Positions 6,741-12,857 of a DNA stretch of 12,857 nucleotides are shown in pieces. Within the stretch, counting starts at the first letter, position 1. Each line of letters opens with the position of its first letter. Where the stretch lies: NCBI GenBank assembly GCA_019232725.1, contig JAFANK010000246.1, forward strand, positions 1 to 12,857, in the 5' to 3' direction. Under the pieces are notes generated by a model, which was not told where the DNA came from, made no database searches, and was given only the letters and a program-made list of their open reading frames with translations. A program made the position numbers and the translations under genes. This stretch comes from Vulcanimicrobiota bacterium. GTDB lineage: Bacteria; Vulcanimicrobiota; Vulcanimicrobiia; Eremiobacterales; Eremiobacteraceae.

Positions 6741-7755
6741 GACCTCGCCATCAGTGATCAGTGCGCTGGCGATGGCCGACCACACGCACCTGCTCGTGCG
6801 CGTCGACCGCTTCGACCTCGCGCTCCCCATCGAGTCGATCATCTCCGTGCACGAGGCACCGGCCCTGTTCCCGATACCGTGTGCTCAGCCCGGTATTGCT
6901 GGGGCCGTGCAGTTCCAGGGCTTTGCCGTCCCTATCTTCGACCTGCGGCGCAGCCTGCGCTTGACGCCTCGCGCGGTGGTCGCGGGCGACCGTCTCGTGC
7001 TGCTCGATGTGGGCGTTCGGCTCATGGGTCTCATCGTCGACGAAGTGAAAGAATTCGTCACGCTGCAGCGGATCACCGAAGAAAGTACCGATGCGCTTTT
7101 CGGTGACAGCCCGGTGAATGCCAAGATCATTGCCGGCATCGCATGTGCCGAAGATCTCTGCGCGATCATCGATCCGGCCGGGCTGCTGCAACCAGACGTG
7201 TGGGATGCGGACATCGTTGACGACGTCTACGCTCACCCGCTCGCACCGGACGATCCGTTGGCACTGCGCACCGCGGCGCTCGCGCAGATACCGTCTGCGC
7301 CCCAGGCGATCGGCATCGAGGCGGCGATTTTCCGTCTCGCGGGTCAGCGCTTTGGCATCGCCCTGCCGAACATCGTTGAATTCTTCAGCGGCGCGTCGCA
7401 TGCGCCCATCCCTGTGCGCTCGGCCATCGCGGTCTCCCTCGTCAACCGTCGCGGCGAAGGCATCATGCTTTTCGATCCACGCCCGATCTTAGGGCTGCCG
7501 CCTGCAGCGCTCCCCACCCGCGTGGACGGCATCATCCTCGCCAACGATAAAGCGCCGATGGCGGTGCCCGTCGACTCGCTCGAAGGGCTCGGCCTCTTGC
7601 CACGGGCTGACTCGAGCATCGCCCCCGGACGTTTTTGCCTTTCCGTGCACCCGAGTCCGCAGGGCGCTGTCCTGCTGCTCGACGTGCCCGCATTCTTGCA
7701 TCACGCTCAATCCGCGTTCAGCAATCGGCCATCACCGGCTGGCGCGGCCGCCTGA
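6733..7755 (+). CDS. cheW: Tandem CheW-domain coupling protein
   Basis: A 340-aa cytoplasmic adaptor holding two CheW-like domains, about 18-154 and 195-325; an ordinary CheW is about 150-170 aa. The first domain is clearest: LLVRVDRFDLALPIESIISVHE, then the conserved PGIAGAVQFQGFAVPIFDLR (53-72) and LVLLDVGVRLMGLIVDEV. The second is more divergent (FRLAGQRFGIALPNIVEFF, PIPVRSAIAVSLVNRR, GIILANDKAPMAVPVDSLEG) and may have lost one of the usual contacts. CheW domains join receptor tips to CheA P5, so a two-domain version could bridge array units or couple different receptors. The ATG at 6733 has GGGAGAA upstream and overlaps the cheR stop; the receptor gene follows after 12 nt. Assignment to CheW is firm for domain 1 and good for domain 2. 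Confidence 0.85.
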   Translation: MHETSPSVISALAMADHTHLLVRVDRFDLALPIESIISVHEAPALFPIPCAQPGIAGAVQFQGFAVPIFDLRRSLRLTPRAVVAGDRLVLLDVGVRLMGLIVDEVKEFVTLQRITEESTDALFGDSPVNAKIIAGIACAEDLCAIIDPAGLLQPDVWDADIVDDVYAHPLAPDDPLALRTAALAQIPSAPQAIGIEAAIFRLAGQRFGIALPNIVEFFSGASHAPIPVRSAIAVSLVNRRGEGIMLFDPRPILGLPPAALPTRVDGIILANDKAPMAVPVDSLEGLGLLPRADSSIAPGRFCLSVHPSPQGAVLLLDVPAFLHHAQSAFSNRPSPAGAAA

Positions 7756-7767
7756 CACGAGGATACT

Positions 7768-9432
7768 ATGAGAACGCACGGCACACTCACCACGCTTCGC
7801 GAGACGTTGTTCAAAGAGAAGACGATCAGTCGCCGCATCTGGAGCATGATTCTGATCTTAGGCGGTATCATCGCGCTGCAGATCCTGTTGACCGTCATCC
7901 TCCCGAGAGTGATCTTCAGCCGCGAACGCAGCGTCATCGACAGCCTTGAACCCATCATCTTGACGAGCACCGATGTCCGCCGTGACGTGCTCAGCATGAT
8001 CGGCGGCGCTGCGCAGTGGGGCCTCACCGGCAGACAGACCGACCTTACGCTCTATCGTGATGGCCTGACCGCGTTGCCCACGGATGTCACGACCCTGAAG
8101 ATGATAGGCGCCACCAATCGCAGCCACGAGCTCGACGACAAGATCGACGCGCTGGCAGCGGCGGCACAAGATGAGTTCAGCACCGTGCAAGCGATCGTCT
8201 CGGGAGCCGACGTCAGCAGCACGCATGTCGCCAAACAGGTAGCGGCAGGCATCGTCGACGAGCGCGACAAGCTCAATCGTTTCATGACCGCCGAACGCGA
8301 TCTGTCGGCGGCAGTCGAGCGCGAGCGGACCTTGCGCGAGCACCAGGCGGCGATGCTCATGACCGCCCTGGTCATTTTCCTCGTGCTCTCCTCGGCGACC
8401 GTTGCCGCCATCGCCTTCTACGTCGCCAAGCGCAACGTGGAGACGGTGAGTCGCGCAGCCCGCGAGCTGTCAGACGTGTCGGCTTCGATCGCCTCGGGCG
8501 ATTTCACAAGCCGTGTCGACCTCAAGACCGAGGATGAGCTCGAGACGCTGGGCGAGGCGCTCAACAATATGGTGGAGCGCTTGGGCTCATCGCTGCAACA
8601 GGTGCAGAGCACGGTCAACGAATCTACGGTCGCCGTCATGCAGATCGCGACGACGGCGCAAGAGCAAGAGCGTATGACCACGCAGCAGTCGGTGGCCATG
8701 AGCGAAATCTCCCAGACGATTCAAGAACTCAACTCATCGTCGCAGAACACCGCCTCGCAAGCCGAGACGATTTCCGCGAAGTCGCTCGAGAGCGCAGACA
8801 TCGCTCGCCGCGGCCGCGCCGACGTGGAGACCAACGTGTCCATGATGCTGGCGCTGCGAGACCGGTTCCGGCAGACGAGCGACCGCATTGCGCACCTGTC
8901 CGAACAGATCGCGCAGATCAGCACGATCACGCGCACCGTCGCCGATTTCGCCGCTCAGACGAACCTGCTGGCGCTCAACGCTGCCGTCGAAGCCGCACGC
9001 GCGGGCGAGCAAGGCAGGGGCTTTGCGGTCGTGGCCGCTGAGATCCGCAAACTGGCCGATCAGAGCAAAACCGCGACCGAGCGGATCGATGCCCTCACCC
9101 GCGAGGTGCAGCGTGCGTCTGATGAATCGGTCATGGCCATGATCGAAGGCAGCAGAAACGTCGATGAGAACGCGAGCCACGCGGCCCAGACCGGCCAAGC
9201 CATCGCCGAGATCATCGAGACGCTGCAACACACGGTAGAATCCATGCAAGAGATCGCACTCGCGGCCAAGCAGCAGTCGCACAGCATCGAGCAGGTCACG
9301 CAAAGCATTACGGGCGTCAACGCCGCCATGCGCGATACGGTCTCGGCGACGAGTCAGACGCAAGAGGCCACGCAACGCCTCAACGATCTGGCGCTGGGTC
9401 TCAAGCACATGGTCGCTGCCTACCGTATCTAA
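7768..9432 (+). CDS. Methyl-accepting chemotaxis protein (two-TM chemoreceptor with HAMP)
   Basis: A 554-aa inner-membrane receptor. TM1 is about 26-45. An extracytoplasmic, mostly helical sensor region of about 150 residues (46-195, four-helix-bundle or CHASE3-like in appearance) precedes TM2 (about 196-219). A HAMP domain follows (about 220-272; GDF at 244-246, DELETLGEALNNM). The signalling hairpin has its tip in FAAQTNLLALNAAVEAARAG around Glu408, followed by GRGFAVVAAEIRKLAD. TA-QE-QE-RM-TT around Gln300/Glu301 fits the methylation consensus, so CheR and CheB of the operon are likely partners. Each arm spans about 19-20 heptads between HAMP and tip, longer than the 18 of E. coli Tsr. It ends AAYRI with no CheR-tethering pentapeptide. 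GAGGA precedes the ATG by 4 nt. Ligand unknown. Confidence 0.93.
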   Translation: MRTHGTLTTLRETLFKEKTISRRIWSMILILGGIIALQILLTVILPRVIFSRERSVIDSLEPIILTSTDVRRDVLSMIGGAAQWGLTGRQTDLTLYRDGLTALPTDVTTLKMIGATNRSHELDDKIDALAAAAQDEFSTVQAIVSGADVSSTHVAKQVAAGIVDERDKLNRFMTAERDLSAAVERERTLREHQAAMLMTALVIFLVLSSATVAAIAFYVAKRNVETVSRAARELSDVSASIASGDFTSRVDLKTEDELETLGEALNNMVERLGSSLQQVQSTVNESTVAVMQIATTAQEQERMTTQQSVAMSEISQTIQELNSSSQNTASQAETISAKSLESADIARRGRADVETNVSMMLALRDRFRQTSDRIAHLSEQIAQISTITRTVADFAAQTNLLALNAAVEAARAGEQGRGFAVVAAEIRKLADQSKTATERIDALTREVQRASDESVMAMIEGSRNVDENASHAAQTGQAIAEIIETLQHTVESMQEIALAAKQQSHSIEQVTQSITGVNAAMRDTVSATSQTQEATQRLNDLALGLKHMVAAYRI

Positions 9433-9439
9433 AGGAACG

Positions 9440-11608
9440 ATGGCCTCGCCCATGGATGCGACGCCTGCGGAACTCGCAGAGCTCAAGAGCGTTTTCAAGG
9501 CCGAATGCGACGAGCACGTCGCCGCGTTGGATAGCCTGCTCTTGAAACTCGAGCAGACACCGGATAACGCGCTCGTACTCCAAGAAACATTCCGCAGAGT
9601 CCACAGCGTCAAGGGAGCCGCGCGGATGGTGGGCTACACCGGCCTTGAGTCCGTCGCCCACGCCATGGAGACGATGCTCGCCGGGTCGCGCGACGGACGG
9701 CAATCGATCACGCCATCAATCATCTCCGCCCTGTTCGAAGGCGCCGACGCCATCGGCGACCTTGTCCGCACGGACGGCGGCCGCAGCGACGGCGAGGCGC
9801 GGGTCCGCAACGCGCTCGAACGCATCTTGCTCTTGAGCGGTGATGCCGCGGAAATGCCCACACAGGGCCAATCGACTACGACCACACCACGCGTGCAGCC
9901 CGCCACTGGCGGCGACGTCGTCCGCGTGAACACGCAGAAGGTCGATGCATTGCTCTCCTACCCGGGCGAGCTCATGCGCGAGCTGGTCAGCGAAGAGCGC
10001 GAATTCAAGGAACTGACCAATGCACTCGAGACGCTGCTCACGGCAGCTGACCACGTCCGTCTGCAGTCGGACGAGCAGCGCCGCCATGCGGCCCTGGAGC
10101 ATCTGCTCTCTCTGACGCTTGAGCGGCGCGAGCCGTTGCATGGCACGCTCGCACAGATGGCCGAACGCAACGTACGCCGTGCCAGGGCACTGGAGGAGCT
10201 GCGCTTCGGATTATCAAGCCTAGGCATGTTGCCCGTGCAGACGGTGCTCTCGGGCATGCCGCGACTGGTGCGCGACACCGCGGTCGCGCAGGGCAAGCGT
10301 GTCGAGCTCCAGGTGAGCGGCGCTGAGGTCGAGATCGGCAAGAGCGTCCTCGACAAGCTCATGGAACCACTCATCCAACTCGTCAAGAACGCGATCGCCC
10401 ATGGTATCGAGACGCCGGAGCGGCGCATGGCGCACGGCAAGAACCCGGTCGGTACCGTCCGTATCGCCGTCACGACGAGCCCATCGAGCGCGACCATTGC
10501 CGTCCAGGACGACGGTGAAGGCATCGATCTTGCGCGCATTCGCGAGGTGATCGTCGCCGAAGGAGAGGCGACGGACGCAGACGCCGCGGCGATGCCGGAG
10601 CAGCGGCTGATCTCCTACCTTTTCCGGCCAGGTTTTTCGACGAGCGAACGTACCGATGCGATCTCAGGCCGCGGTGTCGGATTGGACATCGTCGCTGAGC
10701 GCGTCAAACAATTGCGTGGCACCTATCGCCTCGAGAACCAGCCTGGCCGTGGGCTCGGTTTCTTCCTCACCGTGCCGGTCAATCTGCTGTGGTCATCGAT
10801 ATTGTCGCTGCGCGCTGGCGCCTTCGAGGCATGCTTGCGGTTGGCGGACATCCGCGAAGCGACCATCTTGCGCCCAAGCGACATCATCCACATCGACAAC
10901 CACCTGTGCGCGACGGTTCGCGGCGAAGCGATGCCGTTGCTGCCGCTGACCTTCGTGGGTGGCGGCGACGCCGAGATCACGTTTGGGCTCGACGGTGAGA
11001 TCACGGTGCTGATCGTGGAATACGGAGAGCGGCGCGCTGCCTTCGCCATCGACGCATTGCAAGGCGTCAGCGACGTCATCGTCAAGACGCTGCCCAAGCC
11101 CCTGGCGCACCTGCCTGGCATCGCCGGCTACGCGGTGCTCGCGTCCGGCGACCCTATCTGCGTGCTCGACGGTCAGTATCTCGTCGAAGCCGCATACGAG
11201 TATAGTGGCGCAGGCCGCATCCGCCACCTGCAGCCCACCGCCAAGCGCAGCCTGCTCATCGTGGAAGACTCGATGACCACCCGCACGCTGCTCCGCAACA
11301 TCATGATCAGCGCCGGCTATGCGGTGGACACAGCGGTTGATGGGGCCGACGGCTGGGCCAAAGTGCAGCAACAGCGCTACGACTGCGTGGTCAGCGACAT
11401 CGAGATGCCGAACATGAACGGCTGGGATCTATGCGCCCGCGTGAAGCGAGAGTCTCGCTTCGCGGACATCCCGTTCGTGCTCATCACGTCGCTTTCGAAA
11501 GACGCCGAACGACGCCGTGGGCTTGAGTTGGGCGCCGATGCCTACATGGTGAAGGGCCTATTCAACGAGCAAGAATTGCTTGATACCGTCGAGCGCCTGA
11601 TCGCATGA
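9440..11608 (+). CDS. cheA: Hybrid chemosensory histidine kinase CheA-REC
   Basis: A 722-aa cytoplasmic kinase. Order: HPt/P1 with phospho-accepting His55 in RRVHSVKGAARMVG; a short Thr/Pro linker (about 136-158) where P2 is missing; P3 dimerisation helices (about 160-265); P4 ATPase with N-box LIQLVKNAIAHGIE (311-324, Asn317), G1 DDGEG (357-361), F-box FRPGFST (395-401) and G2 GRGVGLDIV (410-418); P5 CheW-like (about 447-590); and a C-terminal receiver (about 603-722) with acid pocket Glu609/Asp610, phosphoacceptor Asp653, Thr683 and Lys705. The N-box residue usually His in CheA is Gln313. Hybrids of this layout occur in WspE, FrzE and similar systems. The start at 9440 follows the receptor stop by 7 nt with AGGA 3 nt upstream; ATG 9452 is an alternative. 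The stop overlaps cheB as ATGA. Confidence 0.93.
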   Translation: MASPMDATPAELAELKSVFKAECDEHVAALDSLLLKLEQTPDNALVLQETFRRVHSVKGAARMVGYTGLESVAHAMETMLAGSRDGRQSITPSIISALFEGADAIGDLVRTDGGRSDGEARVRNALERILLLSGDAAEMPTQGQSTTTTPRVQPATGGDVVRVNTQKVDALLSYPGELMRELVSEEREFKELTNALETLLTAADHVRLQSDEQRRHAALEHLLSLTLERREPLHGTLAQMAERNVRRARALEELRFGLSSLGMLPVQTVLSGMPRLVRDTAVAQGKRVELQVSGAEVEIGKSVLDKLMEPLIQLVKNAIAHGIETPERRMAHGKNPVGTVRIAVTTSPSSATIAVQDDGEGIDLARIREVIVAEGEATDADAAAMPEQRLISYLFRPGFSTSERTDAISGRGVGLDIVAERVKQLRGTYRLENQPGRGLGFFLTVPVNLLWSSILSLRAGAFEACLRLADIREATILRPSDIIHIDNHLCATVRGEAMPLLPLTFVGGGDAEITFGLDGEITVLIVEYGERRAAFAIDALQGVSDVIVKTLPKPLAHLPGIAGYAVLASGDPICVLDGQYLVEAAYEYSGAGRIRHLQPTAKRSLLIVEDSMTTRTLLRNIMISAGYAVDTAVDGADGWAKVQQQRYDCVVSDIEMPNMNGWDLCARVKRESRFADIPFVLITSLSKDAERRRGLELGADAYMVKGLFNEQELLDTVERLIA

Positions 11609-12666
11609 ACAAAGCACGTTGGGCCCGAGTCCTGATCGTGGAAGACTCACCGACCACAGCACGCATGCTTGCCGATGGGATCAGCCGTGACCCGCGCCTT
11701 GCGGTCGCCGGCGTGGCCTTGAGCGCCGGTGAAGCGGTGACGCTTGCAGAGCAGCTTCGGCCGGATGTCATGACCGTGGATCTGACGCTACCCGATCAGA
11801 CCGGCCTCGACGTCATCTTGCGCGTCTTGAACAAGTCATATGTGCCGATCATCGTGGTGAGTTCGCAGCCCTCGAATGGCATGGCCAGCACGGCATTCCG
11901 GGCGCTGCTCGCCGGCGCGGCCGACATCGTGCCAAAGCCGTCCGGCGCGCCGGGAGCGTTGCGTGCATTCTTCGACGACCTTAACGAGCGGATCGCGGCG
12001 CTTGCCGTTGCACGTTCGGTGCCAACCCACCGGCCGGCCACGGGTCGCCTTGCGCGCAGCAAACAACAGGCGCAGAGTGCAACGCTGGAATGCGTCGTCG
12101 TTGGGGCTTCGACCGGCGGCCCAACGGCGCTGGTCGATTTCTTGAGCGCGATCGGTCCGGAGTTTCCTGCGCCAGTAGTCATCGTGCAACATATAGCCGC
12201 ACCGTTCATCGAAGGTCTGGTCCGCTGGCTCAACCAGGAGACACCCATCCCGGTCAAGCTCGCGAGCGATGGCGAAACGCTGCAGCGCGGGCACGGCTAT
12301 ATCGCACCGGCGGCCGCTGACCTCGTGGTCAAAGCGGGGGGTAGACTTTCGGTAAAACCGGCGCAGCCCGGGCGCACGCACATCGCGCCGTCTGCAGATG
12401 CGTTGTTCGAGTCCGCTGCCGATGTCTATGCATCTCGCCTGGTCGCAGTACTTCTTTCGGGAATGGGGAAGGATGGCGCGGCTGGACTTCTCAAAGTGCG
12501 GGCCAAGGGTGGCAAGACGTTCGCCCAAGACGAGGGCAGTTGCACGGTGTTCGGCATGCCGGCAGCTGCTGGCCGCGCGGGCGCGGTCGAAACCTTTGCC
12601 GATCCCCGAAGCATCGCCGCCAGTCTGCGCAAGCTCGTCGACCGGCCTGAGAGGATGACCGAATGA
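11605..12666 (+). CDS. cheB: CheB chemoreceptor methylesterase/deamidase with receiver domain
   Basis: A 353-aa cytoplasmic enzyme of standard CheB length. It removes receptor methyl esters and may deamidate glutamines, with activity raised when CheA phosphorylates its receiver. Receiver (about 7-125): acid pocket Glu13/Asp14, phosphoacceptor Asp59 in VDLTLP, Ser86 and Lys111 in VPKPSG. A linker (about 135-160) leads to the esterase domain with catalytic Ser169 in GASTGGP, His196 in VQHI and Asp290 in GMGKDGA. All three catalytic residues are present, so the enzyme looks active. The ATG overlaps the cheA stop by 4 nt (ATGA) and its own stop overlaps the next gene the same way, indicating translational coupling. 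With CheR it forms the adaptation pair for the receptor in this operon. Confidence 0.95.
   Translation: MNKARWARVLIVEDSPTTARMLADGISRDPRLAVAGVALSAGEAVTLAEQLRPDVMTVDLTLPDQTGLDVILRVLNKSYVPIIVVSSQPSNGMASTAFRALLAGAADIVPKPSGAPGALRAFFDDLNERIAALAVARSVPTHRPATGRLARSKQQAQSATLECVVVGASTGGPTALVDFLSAIGPEFPAPVVIVQHIAAPFIEGLVRWLNQETPIPVKLASDGETLQRGHGYIAPAAADLVVKAGGRLSVKPAQPGRTHIAPSADALFESAADVYASRLVAVLLSGMGKDGAAGLLKVRAKGGKTFAQDEGSCTVFGMPAAAGRAGAVETFADPRSIAASLRKLVDRPERMTE
12649..12655 (+). promoter_or_regulatory. Shine-Dalgarno sequence for the terminal receiver gene
   Basis: GAGAGGA within the end of cheB lies 7 nt before the ATG at 12663. It supports that start and translation coupled to cheB. Confidence 0.6.
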
Positions 12667-12857
12667 GCACGACCGTACTGTTGGTGGACGACAGCGTCAC
12701 GCAGTCGTTTCATCTCAAGCTCGCGCTCGTGCGCGCCGGTTTCAAAGTGTTGACCGCGTCAGATGGCCGCAGTGCGCTCAAGGCCCTCGACAGCGATCCG
12801 ATCGACGTCGTGCTCGCCGACGTCATCATGCCGATGATGGACGGCTATGAGCTGTGC
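12663..12857 (+). CDS. Receiver-domain protein, 3'-truncated by the window end (response regulator or hybrid kinase)
   Basis: Only the first 65 residues are visible: the first part of a CheY-like receiver. VLLVDDS gives the acid pocket Asp9/Asp10, and LADVIMPMMDGYELC gives phosphoacceptor Asp53. The start overlaps the cheB stop as ATGA and has a good Shine-Dalgarno sequence, so it belongs to the operon and is a probable phosphotransfer target of the CheA hybrid. What follows the receiver decides the pathway output: a stand-alone CheY, a REC-GGDEF like WspR, a DNA-binding regulator, or a REC-histidine kinase hybrid are all possible. The wording of the receiver (DSVTQ near the N-terminus, DVIMP-MDGYELC) reminds me of N-terminal receivers of hybrid kinases, but this is a weak hint. 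Confidence 0.88.
   Translation, partial: MSTTVLLVDDSVTQSFHLKLALVRAGFKVLTASDGRSALKALDSDPIDVVLADVIMPMMDGYELC

Noticed and set aside
8734..9612. Long open frame (292 codons) on the minus strand across the receptor and cheA junction
   Set aside because: It is the shadow of the receptor signalling domain and the cheA start, with no family motif, signal or ribosome binding site.
11258..11648. 14-bp direct repeat ATCGTGGAAGACTC at 11258-11271 and 11635-11648
   Set aside because: Both copies encode the conserved IVEDS segment at the start of a receiver domain (CheA-REC and CheB), so it reflects protein homology rather than a DNA element.

Overview
The window is about 60% GC by eye and bacterial. 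The organism is probably diderm: it has a lipoprotein-type amidohydrolase, several exported proteins, and a large sortilin/VPS10-like Asp-box propeller protein of a kind common in Acidobacteriota, Gemmatimonadota, Bacteroidota and Candidatus Eremiobacterota. The combination resembles uncultured soil lineages such as Eremiobacterota, but the phylum cannot be fixed from this sequence alone.

Left part (1-2281, + strand): the 3' portion of a gene for an Asp-box (BNR) beta-propeller protein, entered mid-gene. One reading-frame change near 930-935 splits it into two overlapping reading frames (1-950 and 947-2281). A 12-bp-stem hairpin at 2296-2322 separates it from convergent genes on the minus strand.

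Middle part (2348-5243, minus strand): two small secreted paralogues, each essentially one carboxypeptidase-regulatory-like beta-sandwich domain (149 and 136 aa), then a YtcJ-type metal-dependent amidohydrolase that starts at TTG and carries a lipobox.

Right part (5328-12857, + strand): a tightly packed chemosensory operon read away from the amidohydrolase. Its order is CheR methyltransferase with C-terminal TPR repeats, a protein with two CheW domains, a two-TM methyl-accepting receptor, a CheA kinase fused to a receiver (HPt-P3-P4-P5-REC, no P2), CheB methylesterase, and a receiver-domain protein cut off by the window end. Neighbouring genes overlap or lie at most 12 nt apart, so co-transcription and translational coupling are very likely.

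In working terms, the receptor would control the CheA hybrid through the double CheW. CheR and CheB would add and remove methyl groups for adaptation. Phosphate could go to three receivers: the one in CheA, the one in CheB, and the one in the last protein. TPR-bearing CheR, CheA-REC fusion and absence of flagellar genes or a separate small CheY in view resemble Wsp/Frz-type 'alternative cellular function' systems more than flagellar chemotaxis. The output lies beyond the window. The 84-bp divergent region (5244-5327) carries a CRP/FNR-like palindrome upstream of cheR. I see no RNA genes, CRISPR arrays, insertion sequences or stretches over 300 bases without a gene.
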